From assembly GCA_017983515.1 (NCBI GenBank), contig JAGOBF010000002.1, forward strand, positions 164,788 through 228,787: 64,000 bases of DNA, in the 5' to 3' direction. Shown piece by piece: positions 32,102 to 40,518 of the stretch. A model generated the notes under the pieces. That model saw only the letters and a program-made list of their open reading frames with translations. It was not told the DNA's origin and did not search any database. This DNA is from Promineifilum sp. Its GTDB lineage: Bacteria; Chloroflexota; Anaerolineae; Promineifilales; Promineifilaceae. Numbering within the stretch: position 1 is the stretch's first letter; every line of letters starts with the position of its first letter. The position numbers and the translations under genes are program-made.

Positions 32102-33957
32102 CTTTCTTCCAGAACCAGCGCGCCCTGGCCTAGTGACGGCAAGGCTAAAGCCCCATCCTGGACGACGAACGCCGCGCCGCTGATGGCGTCCACGAAGCGC
32201 GCGCCGTCGGTCACCCCCGCCGCCGTCACCGGCAGTGGCCCTGCCGCTCGTGCCGTCGCGCCGCGATGGGCGATGACGATCACCCGCTCGTTTTCGCTCT
32301 CCCGCTGGAAGGCGACCGTCTCCGCCTCGGCCGCCAACACCTGGAAGCCGCCCCGTTGCAACGCCGAGGAGCGCCGGCGCAGCGTGATCAGACGGCGATG
32401 GTAGTCGAGCAGCGCGCGGTCCTGGCGCGCTTCGTCCCATATCATGCAGCCGCGCGCCCCCAACCCAGCCACGTCCACCATCCCGATTTCGTCGCCATAA
32501 TACAGGCCGGGGATGCCGGGAAATGTCATCAGCAGAGCCACGGCCAGCCGATGGAGCGCGTCGTTTTCGCCCAGCAAGGTGCGGATACGAACGGTGTCGT
32601 GGCTGTCCAGCAGATTGTATTGCTGCCGGGCGATGGCCCACGGCACGGCCGCCAGCCGGCTTTGCCACATCCCCACCATCGCCTCCGTCGGCCAATGCGC
32701 CCCGGACAACGCTTCGGGAAAGCCGTGGGCACCCTGGGTATAGCCCACCAGCCAATACCAAAGCGGATGGGTGAACCCGCCGTAATTCATGACGCCGTCC
32801 CACTGGTCGCCCTGGAGTTGCCCGGTCGCGTCGAAGAAATGCTCGCCCATTAGATAGGCGTCGGGGCGCGTTTCCTTGACGGCCCGGCGGATGCCCCGGC
32901 TGATGTCCAGCCCTATCTGGGTGGGGCCCTGGCGGCCGAGCATGTTGGCGACGTCCACGCGCCAGCCGTCGGCGGCGTAGGGCGGCCGCAGCCAGCGCCG
33001 GAAAACCCCCTCCGACCCCTCATAGATGCGCTGCCGCAGTTCCCGGCTGAGGTAATTGAGCTTGGGCAACGTCCGCACGCCCAGCCACGTCGCGTAATCG
33101 TCCGGATGGCGCAAAAAGGTGAAGAATTCGGCTTCGGCCGCCGTGGGGTCGGCCAGCGCCCGCTGGAACCAGGGGTGCCAATAGCCGCAATGATTGGGCA
33201 CGATGTCAAGAATGTAGCGCATCCCGCGCGCGCTCAGGGCCTGGCGCAGCGAGGCCAGCGCCGCGTCGCCGCCGAAATGAGTGTCCACATGGTCGTAGTC
33301 GGCCACGTCGTATTTGTGATTGGAGTGGGCCTGGAAAATCGGGTTCAAATAGAGGGCATTGATGCCCAGATCGGCCAAGTAGTCCAGACGTGACTCCACA
33401 CCCAACAAATCGCCGCCGTAGAACACCAGTGGAAAGAACTGATCGTCCTCCGGCTGCGCTTCCCAAGGATAGGTCTTTGGCCGCCGGCCGCGATATTCAT
33501 ATTCTTCAGGCCGGGGATCATGGGTCGGGTCGCCGTTGGCGAAGCGGTCGGGAAAAATCTGGTAGAACACGGCCGATTCCAGCCATGCCGGGGGACTATA
33601 GTCGGCCAGGATGCGAAAGTCGGTGGCGTCGAGTGGTACAAACGTCGATGGGCCGGCGGCCGAATAGTGCCACAGGCCGTCGGCCGCGTCGATGATGAAG
33701 CGGTAATGCACCAGCGGCTCCTCGACGCGCAGGCTGGTTTCCCACCACTGCGCCGGCGGTTGATCGGTCGTCGGCCGCAGCAGAGCGAAGGCTTGTTCGC
33801 CGTCGGGAAACGTGCGCAAAATGACGCGCCTGATGGGCGCATCATAGGGCGTGCGCAGCCTCAGCCGCACCGTATCGCCGAGACGAGGATGGAGCACGGA
33901 GACGTACTTCTCGGAGCCGTCGTGGTGAATGGCGTTCAACCAGGCAGGTGCGATCAT
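32098..33957 (-). CDS. GH13 alpha-amylase family enzyme (neopullulanase/cyclomaltodextrinase-like)
   Basis: This is a 619-residue glycoside hydrolase. An N-terminal beta domain (about residues 1-125) precedes the catalytic barrel, as in cyclomaltodextrinases and neopullulanases. Conserved regions are DIVPNH (I), GWRVDVANM with the nucleophile Asp (II), LMGEHF with the acid/base Glu (III) and LLDSHDT with the transition-state Asp (IV). There is no signal peptide, so it probably acts on cytosolic maltodextrins or storage glucan. ATG 33957 is taken as the start; TTG 33972 is possible and neither has a good Shine-Dalgarno. It is coupled by GTGA to a methyltransferase. Confidence 0.88.
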   Translation of the reverse strand: MIAPAWLNAIHHDGSEKYVSVLHPRLGDTVRLRLRTPYDAPIRRVILRTFPDGEQAFALLRPTTDQPPAQWWETSLRVEEPLVHYRFIIDAADGLWHYSAAGPSTFVPLDATDFRILADYSPPAWLESAVFYQIFPDRFANGDPTHDPRPEEYEYRGRRPKTYPWEAQPEDDQFFPLVFYGGDLLGVESRLDYLADLGINALYLNPIFQAHSNHKYDVADYDHVDTHFGGDAALASLRQALSARGMRYILDIVPNHCGYWHPWFQRALADPTAAEAEFFTFLRHPDDYATWLGVRTLPKLNYLSRELRQRIYEGSEGVFRRWLRPPYAADGWRVDVANMLGRQGPTQIGLDISRGIRRAVKETRPDAYLMGEHFFDATGQLQGDQWDGVMNYGGFTHPLWYWLVGYTQGAHGFPEALSGAHWPTEAMVGMWQSRLAAVPWAIARQQYNLLDSHDTVRIRTLLGENDALHRLAVALLMTFPGIPGLYYGDEIGMVDVAGLGARGCMIWDEARQDRALLDYHRRLITLRRRSSALQRGGFQVLAAEAETVAFQRESENERVIVIAHRGATARAAGPLPVTAAGVTDGARFVDAISGAAFVVQDGALALPSLGQGALVLEER

Positions 33958-34027
33958 ATCAAGGGAGTCCAAGTATCACGGAGAACCGGTGGCGCGGGTG
34001 GTGGACGCCGCGCCACGTAGACCGGTG

Positions 34028-34483
34028 CTAGTTTTGGGCGCGGACGATGAGCAGCGGCCGATCGATGCGCTGCAACACGCCCGCGGCCACACTGCCGTAA
34101 TAGACGTCGGCCATCCCGCCCCGGCCGTGGGAGGCCATGGCAATCAGTCCGGCTTCCTCTTGTCGCGCCGCGCGCATGATCGTCACCACCACCGGGCCGT
34201 ATTCGACAAGCGCACGCGCCTCGATGCCCTGTTCGGCCAGCCGCGTCGCTACCTCATCCAGATAGCGGCGGACGTCGGCCAGATGATGGCTAACTTCGGC
34301 CGGCGTCATTTGGGGCAGAGCATCGTAAATGTCACCTTTCGGCAGCCCGACCAGATGGGGCAATTCCAGGACTTCGAGCAAAACAATCGTAGAGCCAAAA
34401 AGCCGGGCCAACTCTTCCGCGTGGGGCAGGATCGACTCGGCCAGCTTCGATCCGTCGAGCGGGACCAGGATCGTCTTGTACAT
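34028..34483 (-). CDS. Universal stress protein (UspA family)
   Basis: This 151-residue single Usp domain begins MYKTILVPLDGSKLAE and ends SHGRGGMADVYYGSVAAGVL, with the Gly-rich ATP-binding signature intact, so it is probably the ATP-binding type. ATG 34483 is chosen because AGGAGA lies just upstream. An in-frame extension to 34516 would put that site inside the gene. It stands alone between azlD and the amylase gene, which are both on the same strand but separated by 70-125 bp. Confidence 0.9.
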   Translation of the reverse strand: MYKTILVPLDGSKLAESILPHAEELARLFGSTIVLLEVLELPHLVGLPKGDIYDALPQMTPAEVSHHLADVRRYLDEVATRLAEQGIEARALVEYGPVVVTIMRAARQEEAGLIAMASHGRGGMADVYYGSVAAGVLQRIDRPLLIVRAQN

Positions 34484-34608
34484 GGTGTCTCCTGTGTGAC
34501 GACTACCGTCCCCCATACTTTACGCCGTCCGGCCGCTTTCGTAAAGATAAACCCCTAACCCCACCCTCCAGAAATTGAGTTTCTTGCGCGAAAATCGGCT
34601 TCTCCAAT

Positions 34609-34938
34609 CTACAAAGGCCAATAACTCTGCAATAGCCACAACACGATCATCCCTAGTGCGACGATGACAAAAACATTGCGCGTTCGCCAGGCGACGACGG
34701 CTGCGACCAGTCCGGCCAGCAGCCGCTCGTTGCCCAACGACAAATCCAGCGTCCCCGCAGGCAGCAAGAGTTCCGGCAGAATGATGGCCGACAGGACGGC
34801 CGCCGGCACGTAGCGCAACGCCCGCAATAGCCACGGTGGCAGCATGACCCTTTCCGGCAGGAGGAACGGGGACAGGCGAATCAAGAAGGTGATCACACCC
34901 ATCCCCAGAATCGCCAGAGCCGCCGGCAAAACGTTCAC
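34609..34938 (-). CDS. azlD: AzlD-like branched-chain amino acid export subunit
   Basis: This 109-residue protein with about four membrane helices has the AzlD pattern: an N-terminal MGVITFLIRLSPFLLPER block with the conserved Arg, then LRYVPAAVLSAIILPELL. It works with AzlC as a small two-subunit exporter of branched-chain amino acids. The start is a GTG (34938-34936) overlapping the azlC stop as GTGA. The longer frame that continues to 35241 lies inside azlC in another frame and is not the gene. Confidence 0.88.
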   Translation of the reverse strand: MNVLPAALAILGMGVITFLIRLSPFLLPERVMLPPWLLRALRYVPAAVLSAIILPELLLPAGTLDLSLGNERLLAGLVAAVVAWRTRNVFVIVALGMIVLWLLQSYWPL

Positions 34939-35669
34939 GAGGCGTCTTCCTCGCTCGTGTCGCGGCGCAAGACAACGTGGCGGCCGCTGGCCTCCAGTGC
35001 GGCACCGACGATAATGCCGGTAATGGCCGCGGCCATCAGGCCGAGTTTGTAGGGCCAGGCAGCGGCGGCCACAGCCACCAGCCCGGCCGAGAGCGCCGCG
35101 GCGACGTGCGGCCGGTCGCGCAGCGTGGGGATGACTAACCCCATAAACGTTAGTGGCAGCGCGAAATCGAGCGACCAGCTTGCCGGAATGCGCGCGCCCA
35201 GCAGGATGCCCAGGGCTGTTGAGAGTTGCCATTCGAGCCACAGCGCCAGCCCTGCGCCCAGAAAGAACCAGTGGCGCGTGGCGGGTGGTGTGTCAGCTTC
35301 GTTGTAATGGATGATAGTGACCGCATACGCCTCATCCGTTAGTAGATAAGCCAGGCCCATCTTCCAGCGCAGGGGCAAGTGGCGGGTGTAGGGCGCCAAC
35401 GAGGCGCTATAGAGGAGATGGCGCAGATTGACGACCAGCGTGGTCAGCAGCAAGACGAAGATCGGTGTACCGACGTTCATTAACTGGGCGACAATGAATT
35501 GGGCTGATCCGGCAAAGATGACTGTCGACATGGCCTGGGCCAGGGCAAACGGCATGCCTCCGGAAACGGCCACTGCGCCGAAAATCATCCCGAACGGAAA
35601 GCCGCCCAGCAGGATTGGCAATTCGGCGCGAATGCCGGCCAGAAATTGGTCGCGGGGAAGCGTGGACAT
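34935..35669 (-). CDS. azlC: AzlC-like branched-chain amino acid exporter
   Basis: This is a 244-residue membrane protein. Family blocks are FPFGMIFGAVAVSGGMP, FAGSAQFIVAQLM, LVVNLRHLLYSASLAPY and the Thr/Asp-containing LAYLLTDEAYAVTI. With the coupled AzlD it forms a branched-chain amino acid efflux pair. No clear Shine-Dalgarno precedes ATG 35669. The gene lies 42 bp after the clostripain-like lipoprotein gene and could be read from its promoter. Confidence 0.9.
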   Translation of the reverse strand: MSTLPRDQFLAGIRAELPILLGGFPFGMIFGAVAVSGGMPFALAQAMSTVIFAGSAQFIVAQLMNVGTPIFVLLLTTLVVNLRHLLYSASLAPYTRHLPLRWKMGLAYLLTDEAYAVTIIHYNEADTPPATRHWFFLGAGLALWLEWQLSTALGILLGARIPASWSLDFALPLTFMGLVIPTLRDRPHVAAALSAGLVAVAAAAWPYKLGLMAAAITGIIVGAALEASGRHVVLRRDTSEEDAS

Positions 35670-35711
35670 ATCGAAAAAGAAAGTCGGAAGACGGGACCAG
35701 CGTTCCGGATA

Positions 35712-38693
35712 TCAGCCGGAAGGCGGCGCAGGTATGCGTTCAATGGTGGCCGCCGTCGGCAAGAAGACCGTTTGAATGAGGACGTCGGCCGGATCAGGCC
35801 CTTCGGCCCACACCGCGATCTCGGTACTGCCTTCCTGGCGGCTCAACAGCAGCCCGGCCACGAGACTGCCGGCGGGGTCGGTATAGTGAAAATCGTTTCG
35901 TTCCCACACATGCCCGGCGTAGAAAAAGCGCCGGGGTTCATCGGCCGAGAAGCCCGCTACCCCTTCGGCGGCCGTCTGCAGCAGGCCGGCCATTGCCTCG
36001 GCCGGGGTGCGGCCCGCGGACTGAATGCGCACGGCCACGAACGTCTGCGGGTCGGCGGCGAAGCGGTGCCAGTTGTTGTATGCCTGATAGGCGAAATCGC
36101 TGGGGTATTGCAAGCGATAATCTGCCACGTTCAGCACGGCTTGCGGCTCCGGCCCAAACCCCAGGCGCGGCGACAGGAACTGCCACGTCGCGGCGATAGT
36201 GTCCATGATCGCCACCGTCGACGTTTCTTGCTCGCGAGGGCCATCGAGATCGACTACGTAGCCCGTGCCGTCCTTCAGGAAGGTCAGGAACATGCCCGTT
36301 CGCGCGCCCTGATCAGCGCTGTCGTAGCCGTAGGCCGTCCTGACCGCCTCTACCGGAGTCTCCGTGCTCACCTGGACCGATTCCTGAAGCAGCACGCTTA
36401 CGTCGCCGAACGTGCCCAATACCTCGGCTTGCAGCGCGGGTAGGTCGGCCGACCAGTCAGGATAGTAGCGCACCTGCAATTGGGTTGTGTTACTGATGTT
36501 GGCGGTGTAGGCGATGCCGTTCTGCGTGATGGGCGGCAGCCAATCCGCCGGGTAAAGAAACTGGCTATTGCGCTCGACGTCGACGAAGGCGCGAAAGGCT
36601 TGCCCCTCCGGCCCTGGGTCGATGACCAACGGCTGCATCACCACCACAGGCAGCTGCCCCACGGCCGTGGCGCGCAACCCAACCGCGTAATTCCCGCCCG
36701 GCAGGGCCCGCGTCGTGCGGTAGATGGCCGAGGCGCTGTCGAACGTCAGGGTGATGCCCGGTTCGGCGCTCAACCGCCCGTCCGCTCCGGAGAAGATGAG
36801 GGCGGCTTGGAAGCGATCGCCGGGCGCAGGGGGAACTTCGCCGATGAGGCGCGCGCCGCTATTAGGCTGGGCCACAGCCCACATCCGGCGCAGGGCGGGG
36901 TCTTCGGGCTGGAAAACGGCCGTCGCCTCGAAGCCCGCCTGGCCCTCGCCGAAACGAAAAGTTCCGGGCAGCGCCAGTTGTGGGCCGATGGAAGAGAAAT
37001 CGACTGGTTGGAAAGCCGCGAAATCACCGGCCCCGCTGCCATCGGCCACAAAGCCGGCCGTTGCGTCCCAGACGATGAGCGATTCATGCTGCCCGTCCGC
37101 CCACATGGACGCCGCGGTGCCGCCCGGCAGGGTCATGGGCGCGGGCTGGATGGTTTCATATTGGCGTAGCACGCGCCGCCCATCAGCCGCTTCCTGATCG
37201 GCCACCAGCGCCACTTCTTGCAAACGCTCGCCCACCAGCCGGGAGCGCAACAGCGCCGGCGTCGAGATGTTCACTGTGGTGCGCGGGCTACTGTCCACGG
37301 TCACCTGGGGCGTGACGGGGCGGGACGCGGCCGCGCCCAAATAGGTCGCCCAGGCGGGCAGCCGCGTGATTTGCGCGTAGAGCGGATCGAGGTCTTCCGG
37401 CGTCGCGGGCCAGTAGATGGCGATCCCCCGCCCGGCGGGGATGCCCAGGCCATGATCGTAGGCCACAAGGGAGGCAGTGACGGCGGCGCTCACCGCCGAT
37501 GCCGCCGCCGGCAAGTCTCCAGCCGGGGCCGTCTCGGCAATGATGGCCGCGGCATGAAGTAAATCTACGGCGGCGATGCGGCCGGTTTCGGTCAGGGCCG
37601 CCGCGCCATAGGGCTGCGCCCCGCGCCGCCCGTCCGCGGCAATGGCTCCGTAGAGGTTCGGATCGCCCCCCAACGTTAGCGCCAGCGATTCGACGGCGGC
37701 CGACAAAGCGGGCACCTTGGCCAAATCGACGGCGGCCATGCCCGAATATTCATCACCGCCCAACTGGCGCTGATAGTTGACGAAAGACGTCACCATCTCG
37801 CCGGCAAAGCGCCGGCCGTCCATCAGCGGATCGGCATTGAGTTGCACCAGCACCGATGCGAAATCCCACGAAGACCCCGGAACCAAGCCGGCCGAGGCCA
37901 CAGCATAGGCGGCATAGGGCTGAATGGTCTGCAACACGTCCAGTTGGCTCATCAGGCCGGCGGAAAACGCCAGCACGTCCAGCCGCGCGCCTGTCTGCTG
38001 TTGGGCAGTCGCCAGAGCCTGATCGATGTCGGGCAGGCTCAGGTGATCCGCTTGGCCGCCCACACCCACATTTCCATCGTAACAGCAACCCTCCCAGCCG
38101 CCGCCGAAATCGCCCAGCACCAGCGCGTAACGATTGGCCGGATAAGTGGCGATGCCCCAGGCCAGAAAGTCGGCCAGCGTCGCCGGGTCGCCCATATTGA
38201 CTTCGCCCAGCGTCGCGACCACCTCCGAAGACAATTGGGCCGCGTCCTCGTCCGGCGCGACGAGGTAGCGGGCGGTTTCCTCCGTCCCTGCCGGGCTGCT
38301 GCTCGACCAATCCACCTGGGCCACGACGCGCAGTTGATCCAGCGAACCGGCCGCTTCCATCTCGTTCAAATCGTCCCAGACAAAGCGAGCTCGGCCGTTA
38401 TCGGTTCCGGCATAATACAGGATAGTCCAGGCCGGTCGGGCGGGGTCATAGGTCGGTATCGGTTGCGGCAATGAGGTGGCGAAGGGCGAATCGGTGGCCT
38501 GGGGGGCGGCCGTGGCCAGTGTGCCGCCGCCGGGGGCCTCAGCGGTAATACCCAGCAGAATGGGCGTTCCCGGTGGGGGCTGGGGAGTCAACTGCGTCAG
38601 CCGGCCGCCGGGATCACAGGCCGTTAAGGCCATGATCAGCACGCCCAGTGATAACAGTAAGCCAATTAAATGACGTGTCGGCCCGTTCATCAT
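35712..38693 (-). CDS. Clostripain-fold (C11) lipoprotein lacking catalytic residues
   Basis: This protein has about 993 residues and a lipoprotein signal peptide (lipobox ALTAC, Cys near residue 26). Residues about 88-380 follow the clostripain/C11 layout: WTILYYAGTDN, NRYALVLGDFGGGWEG, LDVLAFSAGLMS. In active C11 proteases these last two blocks carry the catalytic His (DHGxGW) and Cys (DACLM). Here they are Phe (about 196, codon TTC) and Gly (about 246, codon GGC). The remaining ~600 residues are beta-rich and unassigned. It is probably a surface pseudoprotease or binding protein. ATG 38693 is preferred because a TTGCCT/TACATT promoter ends nine bases upstream. Confidence 0.78.
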   Translation of the reverse strand: MMNGPTRHLIGLLLSLGVLIMALTACDPGGRLTQLTPQPPPGTPILLGITAEAPGGGTLATAAPQATDSPFATSLPQPIPTYDPARPAWTILYYAGTDNGRARFVWDDLNEMEAAGSLDQLRVVAQVDWSSSSPAGTEETARYLVAPDEDAAQLSSEVVATLGEVNMGDPATLADFLAWGIATYPANRYALVLGDFGGGWEGCCYDGNVGVGGQADHLSLPDIDQALATAQQQTGARLDVLAFSAGLMSQLDVLQTIQPYAAYAVASAGLVPGSSWDFASVLVQLNADPLMDGRRFAGEMVTSFVNYQRQLGGDEYSGMAAVDLAKVPALSAAVESLALTLGGDPNLYGAIAADGRRGAQPYGAAALTETGRIAAVDLLHAAAIIAETAPAGDLPAAASAVSAAVTASLVAYDHGLGIPAGRGIAIYWPATPEDLDPLYAQITRLPAWATYLGAAASRPVTPQVTVDSSPRTTVNISTPALLRSRLVGERLQEVALVADQEAADGRRVLRQYETIQPAPMTLPGGTAASMWADGQHESLIVWDATAGFVADGSGAGDFAAFQPVDFSSIGPQLALPGTFRFGEGQAGFEATAVFQPEDPALRRMWAVAQPNSGARLIGEVPPAPGDRFQAALIFSGADGRLSAEPGITLTFDSASAIYRTTRALPGGNYAVGLRATAVGQLPVVVMQPLVIDPGPEGQAFRAFVDVERNSQFLYPADWLPPITQNGIAYTANISNTTQLQVRYYPDWSADLPALQAEVLGTFGDVSVLLQESVQVSTETPVEAVRTAYGYDSADQGARTGMFLTFLKDGTGYVVDLDGPREQETSTVAIMDTIAATWQFLSPRLGFGPEPQAVLNVADYRLQYPSDFAYQAYNNWHRFAADPQTFVAVRIQSAGRTPAEAMAGLLQTAAEGVAGFSADEPRRFFYAGHVWERNDFHYTDPAGSLVAGLLLSRQEGSTEIAVWAEGPDPADVLIQTVFLPTAATIERIPAPPSG

Positions 38694-38702
38694 TAGACAT
38701 AA

Positions 38703-38732
38703 AATGTAGCATAGAAGGGGGGAAAGAGGCAA
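38703..38732 (-). promoter_or_regulatory. Promoter TTGCCT-N18-TACATT for the clostripain-like gene
   Basis: On the minus strand the -35 is at 38732-38727 and the -10 at 38708-38703. ATG 38693 follows after nine bases, so a leaderless mRNA is predicted. On the plus strand TTGCAC (38778) and TATGCA 18 bp later could serve the divergent PHP gene. Confidence 0.5.
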
Positions 38733-38831
38733 TGGGGCAGCAGGGTAAGCAGGCCGCTATCGGCCGCCCCGGGTTGATTGCACCCGTCAAACGGGATAGC
38801 ATATGCAGTTACATGCATCGACTGGAACCAT

Positions 38832-39941
38832 ATGGCTGAGACTTGGCATCACTACAGCGGCAACCTGCATATCCACACCTCCTATTCCGACGGCGAGAAG
38901 CTGCATGCCGCCATTGCCGACGATGCCATCGCCGCCGGCCTCGATTTCATCGTCATCACTGACCACAATGTCTACGTCACTGGCGTGGAAGGGTACTACG
39001 AAAACGATCACGGCCGCGTCTTGCTGTTGACGGGTGAGGAAGTTCACAACGTCCGGCGGCAGCCGCAGGCCAGCCACTTCCTGGCTTATGACGCCCGGAA
39101 GGAATTGGCGACCTATGCCGCCGATCCGCAAGCGCTCATCGATCAGACGCTGGAAGCGGGCGGCTATGGCTTCCTGGCTCATCCGCACGAAGACGCCCTG
39201 TCATTGATCGATCAGCCCGATCTGGGTTGGCATGATTGGGATATTGAAGGCTTTTCGGGGCTGGAGATATGGAACTACATGTCGGTATTCAAGAACACGG
39301 TTGCCCGTCGGGTAAACGAGCTTCGCTGGAAAAACAAGATCATGGGTTACCTGCTGGCGTTGCGCATGACGCTGCGGCCGGAGCGCTATGTAGATGGGGC
39401 TGATCCGCGCACCCTGGCTTTATGGGATAACCTTCTCGCCCAAGGGATGCGCATCGCCGCCGTGGGCAACAGCGACGCCCACGGTACGCCGATGAGGCTG
39501 GGGCCGATAAGGCGCGAAGTTTACCCCTATGAATTCCTGTTTCGCGCCGTCAATACGCACGTGCTGATCAGCGAACCCTTGAACGGTGAGGTTGCGAACG
39601 ACCGGGCGCTATTAACGCGCGCTGTCGGCCGAGGACACAGTTGGGTCGGCTACGATATGGCCGCGCCGACGGATGACTTTCGCTTCACCGTTCAGGGCGA
39701 GAAAAGGGGCATGGTGGGCGACGAGATGTCCCTGGGCACGGGAGCCACATTACAGATTAGCGCGCCGTCGCGGTGTAGAATCCGCGTCATTCGCCACGGC
39801 GTCGTTGTGGCTGAAGTGGATCGCGAGAGCAATCTGGCTTATATCCCTACTGAGCCGGGAGCATACCGAATTGAATGCCATCTCCAGTATGAGGGTCGAG
39901 AGCGCGGTTGGATCTATAGCAATCCTATCTATCTACGCTGA
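38832..39941 (+). CDS. PHP-domain metal-dependent phosphoesterase (CehA-like)
   Basis: This is a 369-residue protein. Metal ligands of the PHP fold are visible in order: HxH in GNLHIHTSYSDG, ITDHN, Glu in LTGEEVHN, His in FLAHPHEDA and GNSDAHG. The C-terminal ~110 residues form a separate beta-rich domain (IRVIRHGVVVAEV). It resembles CehA/YciV-type phosphoesterases; substrate unknown. There is no signal peptide. ATG 38832 is chosen because the PHP fold begins right after it and upstream in-frame codons overlap a probable promoter. Confidence 0.85.
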   Translation: MAETWHHYSGNLHIHTSYSDGEKLHAAIADDAIAAGLDFIVITDHNVYVTGVEGYYENDHGRVLLLTGEEVHNVRRQPQASHFLAYDARKELATYAADPQALIDQTLEAGGYGFLAHPHEDALSLIDQPDLGWHDWDIEGFSGLEIWNYMSVFKNTVARRVNELRWKNKIMGYLLALRMTLRPERYVDGADPRTLALWDNLLAQGMRIAAVGNSDAHGTPMRLGPIRREVYPYEFLFRAVNTHVLISEPLNGEVANDRALLTRAVGRGHSWVGYDMAAPTDDFRFTVQGEKRGMVGDEMSLGTGATLQISAPSRCRIRVIRHGVVVAEVDRESNLAYIPTEPGAYRIECHLQYEGRERGWIYSNPIYLR

Positions 39942-39957
39942 GCCATTCCCCAACGCT

Positions 39958-40437
39958 TTATGGTCCGGCTGTCGTCGACATCGCGGCCAGTAGCAGCGCC
40001 TGGCCGAGGGCTTCGGCCGCTTCCGTATCGGCTCTTCCTTCCAACACGAGAGCGAGAACGAATCGCGGCGCTTGTTCGGGGGCTACGCCCAAGAGCCAGG
40101 CATTGCGACTGTCGTCCGGCCCGGCCAGGGCTGTCGCCGCAAACGTCGCCGTGCGGCTGGCCACGGGCCAGCCGTCGAGGATAGCCACTGCCGCATCCCC
40201 GGAAACGCCTGCAGCGGCCGCGGGCACGCCGGCCGGTTGTGTTGTCCATTGACCCTCCGTTCCCGCGAGACTTTCGACCAGCCGCAGGCCGGGCAAGCGA
40301 CCGTCGCCGGCCAAGGCGGCTGTCGCCAGCGCGGCCTGGAGCGGGGTGATCGTGAGCGTGTCTTGACCTATGGCCGCGCGGCCGGGATTATCAATCGGGA
40401 TGCTCGCGCCGGCAGCCGGAATGGGCAGGTCGGGCAT
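39958..40437 (-). pseudogene. Detached C-terminal part of the penicillin-binding domain
   Basis: This is the same reading frame as the RodA/FtsW-PBP gene, cut off from it by an in-frame TGA (40521-40519) and then open again to a stop at 39958. The text after the stop (LQRIGTQLGQITLETLFSRFGLY, IGQDTLTITPLQAALATAALAGDG, NAWLLGVAPE) aligns naturally with the second half of a transpeptidase domain. The KTGT motif is RTAT here. The first ATG in this stretch is at 40437, with no Shine-Dalgarno, so independent translation is doubtful. It could be reached by UGA read-through (stop context UGA-C) or be a remnant. Confidence 0.65.
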
Positions 40438-40518
40438 TTGGTATAAGCCAAAACGACTAAATAGGGTCTCCAGCGTTATCTGGCCCAGCTGCGTACCGAT
40501 CCGTTGCAGAGGGGCCGG

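Noticed and set aside
32102..32803. Upstream extension of the methyltransferase frame to give a 453-residue protein
   Set aside because: This part is a shadow in another frame of the same strand within the GH13 gene; the real start is the GTG that overlaps the amylase stop.
34936..35241. Longer N-terminus for azlD
   Set aside because: It would lie entirely inside azlC in another frame; AzlD proteins are about 100-110 residues and the GTG overlap fits.
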